Shown here: piece after piece, positions 37,123 to 47,696 of the stretch
Position numbering within the stretch: the first letter of the stretch is position 1
Layout of the letters: each line of letters starts with the position of its first letter
NCBI GenBank assembly: GCA_009602735.1
Contig: WELA01012745.1
Span: 477,100-541,099 of the forward strand
Source: Mesotaenium endlicherianum
Lineage: Eukaryota > Streptophyta > Zygnematophyceae > Zygnematales > Mesotaeniaceae
Direction: 5' to 3'
Length of the DNA: 64,000 nucleotides
Notes under the pieces: model-generated
Told to the model about the DNA's origin: nothing
What the model saw: only the letters and a program-made list of their open reading frames with translations
The model's database searches: none
Program-made: the position numbers and the translations under genes

Positions 37123-37843
37123 TGAAATGAATCGACTTACCAAATAGGCGATTAACAATTAACAAAGATCTTTATATCAGCAAGTAATCTTTATCGTATT
37201 TTTCGTTAACTGGTTAAACGGCAAAGGACAACACACTAGCAGTGAATAATACTCGTAAGTCAAATGCGAGTAAACTAGCATCAATAATGCAAATCAGTAA
37301 ACTCATACATAAGCAAGGTTAGAAGACAGTGCGTATCAATGGCTTCTCGCCTTGGATTCAGATCGCTCTCAGTAAGCTGTACAAGAGAGTTGGCCTCGTT
37401 TCCGAATGCCGAACTCGAGAGCAATGCCTAGCATATGTACATGGAATGATTTTAGTGTTCAACGGTAAGTGCGATGGCACCGCCTACCCGGGAATTAACC
37501 ACGTTGGTAGGACCTCGGTTTACCAAATCCACCGCCATCTCCCATCATCCTGAATCGCCATCCATCATAGGGATGTCATCTGGCCATTCATCTAGCATAC
37601 TACACTTAGATGCATATTGAGGCAGTTCGCTGCTACCGAGTACGGAAGTCAGCTGGCTATCAAAGAATGTGTCAGTCAGCTGACTTAAGCTGACTTCAGC
37701 CTGCTGCTTTCGGCCGAGTCATTAAACTGATATTAAATACAAAGTCCAGCAGACTGATCATCAACTAGAGTTCAGCAGGCTGAACTTATTGAACTATATT
37801 TTTTAAATGAATATTATGTCAACCAATATACTGATTCATTACA
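37123..37843 (-). repeat. 5' LTR of element A
   Basis: 721 bp, starting TGAAATGAATC and ending GATTCATTACA on the plus strand. The flanking host sequence ATGTGGAAGGC resumes the recombinase exon. Confidence 0.93.
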
Positions 37844-38271
37844 ATGTGGAAGGCAAGGCTGTACCAAATTTTCAGGACAAACGGTCATGGTAAGGCGTTG
37901 CTCCAACTCTAATACTGTCCTTATTTTCTCTTTAATTTTGTTGTTCTAATTGGTGTTATTAAGTCGCTCACTTGTGACCGTTAATACTTATCTAATATCC
38001 TCATGGTGCATGGTGCGCGCGGGTGACAGGTATCACACGAGGTTGATTGAAGGGTCAAAGGACAAACCTCTCTCCTACACCGTGACATACAAGCGGACCA
38101 AAGAAGCGCAAGAAGCAGTTGGGGTATTCTCTGAGAAGAAGACCCATGTTGGACGAGGCCAAGGGGCAAAGCATCTCCGAGCTGAGGGGTAAGTGTGCTT
38201 AATTGCATATTTAACTTATTTAATTTTTATTGTTCCCATGTGGAAGGAGCCATTCTCAACGTACGTATCTT

Positions 38272-38277
<6 letters not shown>

Positions 38278-38320
<43 letters not shown>
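38278..38320. repeat. CT microsatellite in a recombinase intron
   Basis: A (CT)n run just upstream of the acceptor of the exon starting near 38337. The exon phase across it does not fit perfectly, so slippage may have altered the splice site. Confidence 0.85.
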
Positions 38321-38327
<7 letters not shown>

Positions 38328-38846
38328 CTCTCTCAGCAGTTGACGTCCAGAAACTTGGAAATTGGGTTCATAACCGTGTGGGAGTTGGTTATGACAACGA
38401 GTTGCCATTTCCAGCTCTACTGGATAGAGCTGGTCTTCCTCTGAACCCAAGAGCTTACAAGATCCCGCGCTCACGTTTGACACCACCTATACAGCTCTCA
38501 AGCATGGTGTTGCCTTCGGTTGAAGCTGAGCTGAAAGTTGTGATCGAGGTAAGCACACTCCCCCACCTGTTGTATTTAATGTGCAGAGAATTGTTTGACT
38601 ACTCATGGTCTCCATGTGATGGGTTTACTCGTATGTTTGGAATCTATGTGCCTCAAACTCACTCAATATTTTTGTATGTGCTTCGTGCAAAGAAACCCTA
38701 CACTGCCCAAAAAAGAAAGGGACCAATCAGCACGCGTGTGCTTGCAAGCACTCAAGTTCCTGGTGATGGTGTTTTTGCAAGATATGCCTTTCTTCCAAAG
38801 GCTATATCCTGATGCGCCCGTGTTCAAACATCTTGTGTTTCGCGCT

Positions 38847-39590
38847 TGTAATGAATCAGTATATTGGTAGATATCATATTCATTTAAATATAATAGTTAA
38901 AACAATTCAGCCTGCTAAACTTTAGTTAGTATTGAGTCTGCTGGACTTTAGTTAATATTGAGTTTGCTGGACTTTATATAATTATCAGTTAAATGACTCA
39001 GCCGGAAGCAGCAGGCTGAAGTCTACCTGGTCAGCTTGTTGACACATTCTTCGACAGTTAGCTGACTTCCATACTCGGTAGCAGCGAACGGCCTAGATAT
39101 GCATCTAAGTGTGGTGTGCTAGATGAATGGCCAGATGACATCCCTATGATGGATGGCGATTCGGGATGATGGGAGATGGCGGTGGATTTGGTAAACCGAG
39201 GTCCTACCAACGTGGTTAACTCCCGGGTAGGCGGTGCCATCGCACTGGCCGTTGAACAGTAAACTCATTCCATGTACATATGCTAGGTACTGCTCTCGAG
39301 TTGGGCATTTGGAAACGAGGCCAACTCTCTTGTACAGCTTACTGAGAGAGATCTGAATCCAAGGCGAGAAGCCATTGATATGCACTGTCTCCTAGCCTTG
39401 CTTATGTATGAGTTTATTGATTGCATTATTGATGCTAGTTTACTCCCATTCGACTTCCGAGTATTGTCAACTGCTAGTACGTTGTCTTTTGCTGTTTAAT
39501 CAAAGAACATAAAATACCATAAAGATTACTTGCTGATATAAAGATCTTTATTAATTGTTAATCGCCTATTTGGTAAGACGATTCATTTCA
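38847..39590 (+). repeat. Family-A LTR with PBS, 5' end of a truncated element
   Basis: 744 bp, from TGTAATGAATC to GATTCATTTCA, in plus orientation. TGGTATCGGAGC (PBS) follows at 39592-39603, and sequence like the leader up to the gag start (TTGTATGTTAAGGACA) runs to about 39636. There it stops in a T-rich run. It cuts the recombinase gene after KHLVFRA. Confidence 0.9.
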
Positions 39591-39636
39591 GTGGTATCGG
39601 AGCGATTATCACAGTCTTCTTTGTATGTTAAGGACA

Positions 39637-40072
39637 TTTTTTTATTTTTTTTATTTTTTTTTAATGCAGAGCTACAAGAATGATAAACCAGTACAAAGTT
39701 GAATCATAAATTTCTGCCCCACACTGAATAAGATATGAATTTTCTATTGTGATAACAAAAAACATGAAGTAACAAGTGCCCTCGCTGAGTCACAGACCAA
39801 TAATGGTCTTCTTAGTAGGAAGGGTGCCAACAGTAGGATACTTACCCTAATGACACAAATCAAGTTGCTTTGGGTAGCTAAAACATATGTATACCTCCAG
39901 CAAAATTGGCAACTTGTAATTCAAAGTGAACAATCTCCACTATGTACTCTATAGTTGGCCAAGTTTTGTCGATTTCATTTTTGGTACATATGTCGTACAA
40001 AAAGTACACCTTCCCATGCCAAAAATTCTGGAATAAATAATTTGTGCAACAACTTGTGATACAAGCTTTTCA
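39637..40072. other. AT-rich stretch with T run, nothing recognised
   Basis: A run of about 25 mostly T bases (39638-39663) follows the truncated element end. No coding or structural signal was identified up to 40072. Confidence 0.5.
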
Positions 40073-40464
40073 ATGCACTATGATACTTACTTAATGGATG
40101 AGTACATCTTCAAATATAGTGTGACAAGTAGAGGGCATTATGGACCCATATATGGTCTTATGGATGGTAAACCTAGTGTTAAGAACCTGGACAACGTGCA
40201 AGCTTTTTTTGAGGGAAGGTTTCTCCCAAACTTTCCTACGTATGATGAAGTGGAGGCAGAGGGCTGTGCCTAGAAAGGTGAGTGGAGACGAGGTAATGCC
40301 CGTTGCAAGCAGCACAACAAGCTCAAGTGGTTGTATACGTATGTATTTGAGAAGAACAGGTGTACACCTGATGAGTTGCAATCTTTTCAAGTTGAAAGCA
40401 TCATGCCGGCGACGATCTACAATCGTCTCTCAAAGAAGTCAAAGCTTTTAACAGGCACAGGTAG
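40073..40464 (+). pseudogene. Unknown ORF with one in-frame stop, downstream of the recombinase
   Basis: One frame reads on either side of a TAG at 40271-40273. Before it are YIFKYSVTSRGHYGPIYGLM and VKNLDNVQAFFEGRFLPNF; after it come KGEWRRGNARCKQHNKLKWL and ELQSFQVESIMPATIYNRLS. A GT donor follows near 40461. The region also has an AAAG/GTGAGT donor-like site at the stop, so the TAG could lie at an exon edge. I do not recognise a family. The basic, aromatic second part could be a DNA-binding domain that belongs to the recombinase unit, but that is only suggested by position. Confidence 0.35.
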
Positions 40465-40737
40465 TTGCTTTGTAGGTACATGTTGGCAAATTTTAGTAAT
40501 ACCCATGTTGCTTTCTGGCGTAGGTTACATGTAGAACAATGTTGCATAACTCAATCATAATTCATTATTGTATTTATGATTTTTATATTGCTCTGTGTCA
40601 TACAATATTTGAAAAATTGTGATTGCTAAGCTCTTCTCGTTGTGTAAGATAGCTTACATGAAATAATTGCACATAGTTGTGAGGAAGCTCAATGCTAAAT
40701 GTTGCCAAGCTTGATGCCTAAAAGGTTGTAGCCAAAA
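40441..40737. other. AT-rich gap, nothing recognised
   Basis: No open frame of note and no repeat; it separates the unknown ORF from the gypsy relic. Confidence 0.4.
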
Positions 40738-42525
40738 GTGGTTATTAGTCTTTTGTATAAAGGTTCTTTAACACTTCAAAACTCTTTTAAGGTTGCCAAC
40801 AAGGATGACCACAGAACACAACATTGGGGAAAGATGGTGAAAATCATGCAGTCGCTGCAAGAATGCCAACGTCAGTTTCCACCTGTGTTTGTGATTCAGA
40901 ATGTGCACATAGGATTGGACTACAAGGAGATGAAGCCAGAGGCTCCATGGCTGATTATCGACTCCACCTTGGGGCATCACGCCCTGCTAAATGAAGCAAG
41001 GCATAGGGGGCTGTCTCAACAAGCCAGGATATTCTGAACAAATGGTATGCTCATCGAACCCTTGAGGGCTATGAAGACTACCTCACAACAACCACCTGAC
41101 GCACGATGCGTGGGGGAAGTGCTGGGAGTAATCACAAAACCAAAAGTAAGGAGGGACACCTATCCTTAGTACGGCATCAACGGGAAACCAAGGGAGGTTC
41201 TGCCTACCTTCACAGCCTACCCTGAATCACGAGCTTTCACCAAAGGCGGAGCTGGAATGGTTAGAGACTTCGCCACCAGCTCTCTTTGGCGGGAACCATG
41301 TGCTATGGAAAAGGGAAGTTGTTTGGGACTTCCAGAGCAGATTGTTAGATATCATCCACAAGGTTGGAAGGACGGAGGCGGCCAAGATCTTTGGCAACAT
41401 GCTTGGGCAACCCACTATGACCTGGTTGCTAGAGACTATTATGACTTGGCAACAAATGACTTTTGTCAACAAGCCTATGTCCAAGCCGCCAACGGTATCA
41501 ATTGGAATATTTGTGGTACCCACTTTGAATAAGAGAACTGACCGAAACATTCGACAACGCCGAGAGCTGACTCCAAAGCGCAGAAATGTTGTTGGAGAAC
41601 CCAAAGGTACCCACACCTCGCTCAAAGAAGCCGGGATGGCCGAATTGGTTCGATGTCATGAGTTGCGGGATTGCATTTACCATTGGTAATCTGCGCTAGC
41701 TACAACTCTGGAAAGAGAAGACACTCTCATGGCAGACGGAGATCACTGTGACGACACTCCGCCACCAGACAAAGAAGCGACAGACAGGCGTACGTCATTG
41801 ACAACATCTGGGCCATGGGAAGATGACACATTAGTTACGCCGCTTTGGCTAAGAGAAGCAACGGCCAGATTGATTGTGATACCATCACCAAACGAGAAGA
41901 TATACCCGGACGTCAGCAGGCGCCAAGACAGGTTCTGACTCCGTTGCGAGGAGAGGGTGCAGACTCTGGGGGGTCTGGAAAGACAATATGCTTGAAACTA
42001 ACTATTGAGAGCCCAAAGGAGGTGAGTGCAAAAGCAAGGAAGATGTGCTACGCATCCAATTTGAAGCCAACCAAGGAGGAGCGTGAGCTGGCTACAATTT
42101 AAGTAGTAGTTAGGAAAATCACCAGGCAGATTTTTGATCAACTTTTGGAGGCAGATGTCGAACGGCGCAAAGAAGAGAAGGTAGCGCAAGCAGCGCAATC
42201 CTTGCAAGACACAATGATGAACATGGCCACATTCAACACGGAAGATGACAAAGAATCGTCGCTACCAGAAATGGAAGAGTCAATTGAAGCCGAGGCAGGA
42301 ATGCCGAATGCGCCAGAGTTCAAACTGCCTAAGCTCACAGATGGAGGGGATGTAGGGAATGAGATCCCACAATTTCCTACTCCAGAGCTGGACTCGCAAG
42401 AGCTGCAAGAGCTCAGAACCAACGTTTGCGCCATGTTAACAACCCAGCAGACCTTTAGAAAAACTTAAAGTCACCTTCTGCCAGCAACACAGCACCAGGA
42501 GAGCTGCAACGGCCACCAGAGGTGA

Positions 42526-42999
42526 GTGCATATGGCAAATTCAGTTAAAGGGAAACCACAAAGCCACGCAAGTAGGCCAAAGAACTACTCATCATACCAA
42601 GGAGAGTTATTGGCAGTGGTTTGGACTGTTGCGCATTTCAGAAAGTATGTATGGGGAAGACCTTTCACACTGATCACAGATCACTCGCCATTGATTTGGC
42701 TAATGAAGAATGGAGACCTCACTAGTAAGCTGGCTCGCTGGGCTCTCAAGCTGCAAGAGTACCAGATGACGGTGGTGTACCGAGCAGGTGTGTTGAACAA
42801 TGACGCCGATGGACTAAGCAGGAATCCTGATCCATCTTCAGACGACAAGAGTGGAGCACCGGAGGACAAAGACATGAGCAGCTCAGCAGAGTTGGTAGCC
42901 AATCTAGCCAAAATGGCTGGTATGGCAGAGGCAGGTGAAGCTGAGCTTCCACCCCTGTTTAGCCTAGAAATCTGGGAAGATCAAGCTACAATGCACTAA
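42526..42999 (+). pseudogene. Gypsy RNase H fragment (relic G)
   Basis: SYQGELLAVVWTVAHFRKYV and GRPFTLITDHSPLIWLMKN carry the RT-linked RNase H motifs (Glu in GELLA, Asp in TDHSPL), followed by KLQEYQMTVVYRAG and NNDADGLSRNP, the usual end of the domain. The upstream DAS-type motif is missing. An acidic, Ala-rich tail follows to the stop. Confidence 0.85.
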
Positions 43000-43204
43000 C
43001 TCAAGACAGGAGTCCACCTGGAGGGTTTATCTTCGAAAGAGAGAGACCAGGTGAGCCATCGCGCAAGGAGGTTATGCTAAAAACGCAATAACCTTCTCAA
43101 GACTGAAGAAAATGGAGAAGAAAAGTTGGTGCCAAAATCCACCAAAAGGCGAGCTCTCATGTGAAATAGAAAATGCATGAAAATACAGGCCACTATGGGT
43201 CAAA

Positions 43205-43440
43205 AAGACATACAGTCTTTTGAAGCTGTTTTTTTGGTGGAGGGGTATGAAGCAGCATTGTGAGGATGTGGTCAAAGCTTGTAAAAGCTGCGACCACATC
43301 AAAGCCGGTTTCACTCAGCAAAAACGACACTTGCAACCATTGCCAATCATGGACCTAGGTTACCGCTGGAGCTGCAATCTCGCAGGCGAGCTAGCTGAAA
43401 AGAATCTTGCTTATTCAAGATTAATATATTTCATTTAAAT
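43205..43440 (+). pseudogene. Gypsy integrase zinc-finger fragment (relic G)
   Basis: FWWRGMKQHCEDVVKACKSC and DHIKAGF give the second half of the H2C2 finger, then LQPLPIMDLGYRWSCNLAGE, the start of the integrase core. The catalytic DDE part is absent. Confidence 0.8.
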
Positions 43441-44410
43441 ATATAAGATCAGAGATAGGTGGAAGCGAGTGAAATCAGGGAGCGACCTTTGCCCTTATAA
43501 TGAATTCTATTTACTCATCTACACCACTTGACTCACTTACCGTGGTGTGCCACAGTTGCACACTAACACGAGGCACAAGTAAGAGGCGAGCTTGAGGACT
43601 TGAGCTTCTCCTTTAGAAACTCATGGCCTCTTGCCTACCAGGCATGCAAGCATGTATAGCACATGCACAACTTTAGGGGACTGAATAGCAAAGGCGCTCT
43701 CATTCAGGTGACCACAATGTAGCTGAAACACATCCCACTGACTTAGGTGCAAAACCATGGAATATGTCCGTTGGGTGACCCCGAGATGTCAAAGGGCATA
43801 CCTCTGCCAATGCTACTCCAAATTGAGCAGACTTAATGGCAACGGATGCATCTTGATGAGACCTTTCCAAAAAGTCCTACTTTCGCTCCATTTGGAGCGC
43901 AGACGAAGCAACCATGTCAATTTCCGTGAAGGCTGGTCATTAGAACGAACCCAAAAGTGCACACATGACTTGCAAGTAGAAATCCGACTGTAAAGCCTAC
44001 TGTCCAGAATGAGGGACCACGAGATCCCAGCCTGCTATGTACCTAGTGACCACCTGGTTGACCACGGCGCAAGGTGCACCGTTTCGTGGGAAACCCGTTA
44101 AGTTGGTACCCACGGATCTAGGTATAACGACCATATTTATTGGTCGGTTGACTGAAGTCCTAACTGTTAAGTTGACTGACGACGGCTCCGCCTACCCAGG
44201 AGTTAACCACACTGGTAGGACATCGGTTTACCGAATCTGAGTTGACCTCCCGACTTTCAGTATACTACGGTCACATGTGCCAATCTAAATGAATATATCT
44301 ATCCACAGCATACTGAAGCCAAGTATATTGACTAATATCAAGCGAGCTTACCATATGTCAACCTACTGATATTATATCCTATATATAACTGATATATAAA
44401 TCTCAGCAGC
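43441..44410. other. Relic region with a diverged LTR piece
   Basis: No gene was recognised from 43441 to about 44130. Around 44180-44240, GCCTACCCAGGAGTTAACCA and GGTAGGACATCGGTTTACCG resemble the middle of the family-A LTR read in the opposite direction, so a diverged minus-orientation LTR fragment lies here, up to the junction at 44411. Confidence 0.55.
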
Positions 44411-44900
44411 TAATCAACACCGTCGGCAGCTGACATTTTCTAAGGGCGATTTAGTCAAACTGCATTCTCAGCACCTGTACCTCCCTGGTGTGGTAAAGAA
44501 AAAGCTTGGCCCTGTCTGGGTCGGTCCATATTCGGTGGTACGTCGTATCGGTCAGAATGCTTACAAACTGAACATGTCAGCTGAATACAAGGGTCACCCG
44601 GTCTTTAATGTCTCCGCGCTGGAACCATACATCACAGGTGATACACTGTTCACAGGTCGGTTACCTGTCCAACCGGGACCGGTCCCCGCTGTCCGTGACG
44701 GCGATCCTGAGGAATATGAGGTCGAGGAGATTTTAGACGCTCGCTCGGTCCGTCGATCGTCTAAATATGTCATGAAGTACCTCATCCGATGGAAGGTTTA
44801 AGATGCCCTTGGGGACACTTGGGAATTTAAAGACCAGCTGACCAATGCCAAAGGGGCGTTGAAACGGTTCCACCTTCGGGCGGCTGGCGCACCTCCCTAA
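44411..44900 (+). pseudogene. Integrase C-terminus and chromodomain of element C
   Basis: KKKLGPVWVGPYSVVRRIGQ is the SH3-like part, and YEVEEILDARSVRRSSKYVM then YLIRWK the chromodomain start. A TAA replaces the Gly codon after IRWK. The remainder (GDTWEFKDQLTNAKGALKRF) still reads to a stop at the family position. Confidence 0.88.
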
Positions 44901-45222
44901 TTGTCATTTCAGTTGACACGGGCAGGTCAGGAGGTCCTGTCTCCATATAAGTTGGAGGGGGATGTGACAGTCAGTGACTGTTGTGACAAGCAGCCCACCT
45001 TTAAAATTAACTTGGAGGGAGTGGTATTCTATGATCACCATATTACACACTCAACCTGCGCTCACACTCACTTGCTCTCTAACTCAATTTTCCCTTATAT
45101 TCACTCACACCAGGTATTCCACACTAGGAACTCTCCCGATCGCGTTCCTCTTCATCAAGGGCACTCAGTAGCGGCAAAATATCATGACTTCACTAACTGC
45201 ATTGCGTTTATGATTGAGCAGG

Positions 45223-46890
45223 ATGACTCAAAAGTCGGAACTCAAGAGGAAGAGAAGGGCGGAAGAGGCACATGCAGAATACTTGCAATTCCGTGGAGAC
45301 ATCGAATCATCTTCCATCTCCGCTCGGGAATCACAACGACTCCAACAACAGCGGGAGGCACAGAAGAAGAAGGAGGAGGAGGAACAGGCCAGACTGAGGC
45401 AGGAAGAAATGGACAGAAAAGCTGCAGAGGAGGCCAAGAAAGCAGAGGAGGAGAGGCAAGCTGAGGAGAAGCGGAAGCAGCAGGCTGAAGAAGAAGAACA
45501 GAGGAGAATCAGCAGCTACCGCTACACGGTGCTGGGCAAGGGCTTTGATCTACTGGAGGAGGCCTTCAAGTATGCCCAGAGAAGTCGCAGTGAGTCGCAG
45601 AAGGAAATCCTCCAGAAGGAAGGGGAGACATCCGAAAACTTTGACAAGTATATAGAGGTCGGCACAGGGCTCCTCCTCTACCACGATTACGCCAGGATGG
45701 TAGGATATACCATCGGAGAGGCCAAGGCAATGGCCCAGGTGAACGAAGCAGGAGCTGTCTCGATTCCTGGTATCTGGGGGGCAGATAGGGTCATCAGGAT
45801 GATCCCCATGGACGCGGACAGCTTCAAGGACTCAACACCCCACAACAGGTTCAAGGCCATGTACAATGAGGTGGAGAGGAGGAGCTGGGAATTCTTGGCC
45901 AGAGAAACCAGTCAGCTGGACTTTGCAGGGCACTGGTACCCTTGTACTCTCAAAAAGACAGACGCTGCCTTCTTCCAAAAGCCCACTGATTGGCGGTGGA
46001 TGACCATCAACATGAGGGACCAGCAGAATGACAGGGCGACGGATGAGGATTTCCTGACAGACCTAAAGGGGAACATAGTATTGCCCCCTCACATTGCGGC
46101 TTGGGACCCAAGATTGGATGGAGTCAGAGACTGCATGAGCCAAGAGATGCAGGGGGACAGAAGCAGGGCCCGAGAGTCATTCTCCAAAGGGAAGCACGCT
46201 TATGCCAAATGGGCAAGTAAGCAGGGGGAAAAGGACCTCTATGCGGTCCGGACTCAGCAGCCCCCACCAGCACCCAAAAGGGGAAGGTCAGTAGGATATT
46301 CTTTTTCTCGGGAAGAGCTGGAGCAGCGGACAGAGGAGACCCCAGAAGTCTCAGAGGAACCCGGGGACGGCGAGGAGGCGGAGTCGGAGGAAGACGAGGA
46401 GGAAGGCGAGGAGGAGGACACTAGCCCCGCCGTGATCCTGACACCTGCCACATCCCCTGTAAGGGAGAAGACGGGGTGGGCCCCGCAGCAACTCGCTCAA
46501 GAGGAGGATATCACTTGGCTGGGGACTGCCAGAGGACAGAGCCCATCTCCAGGCAAGGAGACCCAGTCGGACAGGGCAGACAGGAGGGCTGCTCGGGAGA
46601 TAGCCAGAGGCCTGCCAGCATCTCCCTCGCAGAGAGGGCATGTACCCTTGGCTCATGTCATGCAACATCCTTCTGGGATGCCGGTATACGTACCTGTCAG
46701 TTTGAGGGCTGCCCAGGAGAAGGCTGCCTCCCTTCAGTTTCAGACTGTGCAGGAGGAAACAGCCCAGTTACTGCGTTCTCCGCCGGGTCCTTACACGGAA
46801 CCCCCTTCTCTGACAGGCTTCAAAAGACCCCAAGACAGGAGGAGGTCTGGCTCCCCTGAGCATAGGGCCTCAGGGACATCTCCCTCCTAA
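45223..46890 (+). CDS. ORF3 of element C, intact unknown protein
   Basis: 555 codons from the ATG of MTQKSELKRKRR, nearly identical to 29830-31497: by eye only about five substitutions (Leu/Arg and Glu/Ala in the acidic zone, Pro/Gln, Arg/Lys and Tyr/His near the end) and no indel. Layout is as described for element A: coiled-coil head, core with PTDWRWMTINMRDQQ, basic stretch, Glu/Asp run, and tail with the GHVPLAHVMQHPSGMPVYVP motif. The sequence TGATTGAGCAG directly before G-ATG looks like a 3' splice site, which would suit expression from a spliced RNA. The upstream ATG in TTTATGATTGAG is in another frame. Confidence 0.85.
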   Translation: MTQKSELKRKRRAEEAHAEYLQFRGDIESSSISARESQRLQQQREAQKKKEEEEQARLRQEEMDRKAAEEAKKAEEERQAEEKRKQQAEEEEQRRISSYRYTVLGKGFDLLEEAFKYAQRSRSESQKEILQKEGETSENFDKYIEVGTGLLLYHDYARMVGYTIGEAKAMAQVNEAGAVSIPGIWGADRVIRMIPMDADSFKDSTPHNRFKAMYNEVERRSWEFLARETSQLDFAGHWYPCTLKKTDAAFFQKPTDWRWMTINMRDQQNDRATDEDFLTDLKGNIVLPPHIAAWDPRLDGVRDCMSQEMQGDRSRARESFSKGKHAYAKWASKQGEKDLYAVRTQQPPPAPKRGRSVGYSFSREELEQRTEETPEVSEEPGDGEEAESEEDEEEGEEEDTSPAVILTPATSPVREKTGWAPQQLAQEEDITWLGTARGQSPSPGKETQSDRADRRAAREIARGLPASPSQRGHVPLAHVMQHPSGMPVYVPVSLRAAQEKAASLQFQTVQEETAQLLRSPPGPYTEPPSLTGFKRPQDRRRSGSPEHRASGTSPS

Positions 46891-46940
46891 GGGCAGCAGG
46901 CTGGGGATAAGAGGGACAGCACGCTGTTATTAGTGATAGT

Positions 46941-46957
46941 GTTGTCGAGGCGACAAC
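46941..46957 (+). promoter_or_regulatory. Conserved hairpin before the polypurine tract (element C)
   Basis: GTTGTCG-AGG-CGACAAC, followed by ATGATAAGTTGGAGGGAT and the LTR at 46976. Identical to the hairpin of element A. Confidence 0.7.
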
Positions 46958-46975
46958 ATGATAAGTTGGAGGGAT

Positions 46976-47696
46976 TGTAATGAATCAGTATACTGGTTGA
47001 TATAATATTCATTTAAATAATATAGTTAAATAAGTTCAGCCTGCTGAACTCTAGTTAACAATCAGTCTGCTGGACTTTATACTTAATATCAGTTTAATGA
47101 CTTGGCCGGAAGTAGCAGGCTGAGGTCACCTTAAGTCAGCTTGCTGACACATTCTTTGACAGCCAGCTGACTTCCGTACTCGGTAGCAGCGAACTGCCTC
47201 GATATGCATCTAAGTGTGGTATGCTAGATGAATGGCCAGATGACATCCCTATGATGGATGGCGATTCGGGATGATGGGAGATGGCGGTGGATTTGGTTAA
47301 CCGAGGTCCTACCAACGTGGTTAACTCCCGGGTAGGCGGTGCCATCGCACTGACCGTTGAACAGTAAACTCATTCCATGTACATATGCTAGGCATTGCTC
47401 TCGAGTTCGGCATTCGGAAACGAGGCCAACTCTCTTGTACAGCTGACTGAGAGAGAACTGAATCCAAGGCGAGAAGCCATTGATACGCACTGTCTTCTAA
47501 CCTTGCTTATGTATGAGTTTACTGATTTGCATTATTGATGCTAGTGTACTCGCATTTGACTTACGAGTATTATTCACTGCTAGTGTGTTGTCCTTTGCCG
47601 TTTAACCAGTTAACATAAAATACCATAAAGATTACTTGCTGATATAAAGATCTTTGTTAATTGTTAATCGCCTATTTGGTAAGTCGATTCATTTCA
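46976..47696 (+). repeat. 3' LTR of element C
   Basis: 721 bp from TGTAATGAATC to GATTCATTTCA. No PBS follows; the next base begins the interrupted ORF3 of D. Confidence 0.92.

Larger units (their letters stand above)
29028..37843 (-). mobile_element. Ty3/gypsy chromodomain retrotransposon A (full length, degenerate, with extra ORF3)
   Basis: It is bounded by two LTRs of 717 and 721 bp that begin TG and end CA. In element order it has the 5' LTR (37123-37843), PBS, gag, a pol with protease-RT-RNase H-integrase-chromodomain, ORF3, a hairpin, a polypurine tract and the 3' LTR (29028-29744). It is inactive: gag has a frameshift near 37020 and stops near 36483 and 36268; the -1 frame after the shift site has a TAG; pol has a TAA near 33843 and single-base frameshifts near 33230 and 33050. 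ORF3 alone remains open. No target-site duplication is visible (left flank GTTTT, right flank ATGTG). It sits in an exon of the tyrosine recombinase gene. Confidence 0.93.
27712..38846 (+). pseudogene. Tyrosine recombinase (Ndc10/Crypton type), split by retrotransposons
   Basis: Exons seen: 27712-27902, an unclear one near 28016-28100, 28245-28402, 28537-28647, 28781-29027, then across retrotransposon A 37844-37889, 38040-38188, about 38337-38548 and about 38700-38846. The tyrosine recombinase residues appear in order: Arg in QVRGGGIRLADLKNI, Lys in SDNEKTNF, HxxR in KKTHVGRGQGAKHL and Tyr in VGVGYDNELPF. RHKHVELCPVGGLALMLVMR matches the fold element typical of Ndc10-like domains, and PDAPVFKHLVF the usual end. 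In Cryptons such enzymes cut and join DNA for transposition; Ndc10 itself is a centromere-binding relative. Element A interrupts it after ...LMLVMRF, and the exon resumes with VEGKAVPNFQ. A second LTR cuts the end at 38847. The joins near 28016 and 38190 do not fit perfectly, so there is decay. The assignment to Crypton rather than a domesticated gene is inference. Confidence 0.8.
40738..43440 (+). mobile_element. Old gypsy relic G (polyprotein fragments, RNase H, integrase finger)
   Basis: Several broken plus-strand frames run in the same direction: an unassigned polyprotein-like part (40738-41690, with EAPWLIIDSTLGHHALLNEA), an acidic stretch (42145-42468), an RNase H (42526-42999) and an integrase zinc finger (43205-43440). 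No RT core is visible, so the middle was deleted. No LTR was seen on either side. It is a different lineage from families A and B. Confidence 0.7.
44411..47696 (+). mobile_element. Family-A element C, 5'-truncated: integrase end, ORF3, 3' LTR
   Basis: Similarity to element A begins at about 44411 in the integrase C-terminus and continues through the chromodomain, the pol-ORF3 spacer, ORF3, hairpin, polypurine tract and 3' LTR. All upstream parts are lost. After the LTR the sequence passes straight into ORF3 of fragment D, so C probably inserted into D and later lost its left half. Confidence 0.9.

Noticed and set aside
44901-45464. A 187-codon frame overlapping the start of ORF3 in C (and its counterpart 31256-31768 in A)
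   Set aside because: Shifted-frame shadow: it has translated spacer at one end and the second frame of the ORF3 head at the other; A and C differ only by drift.
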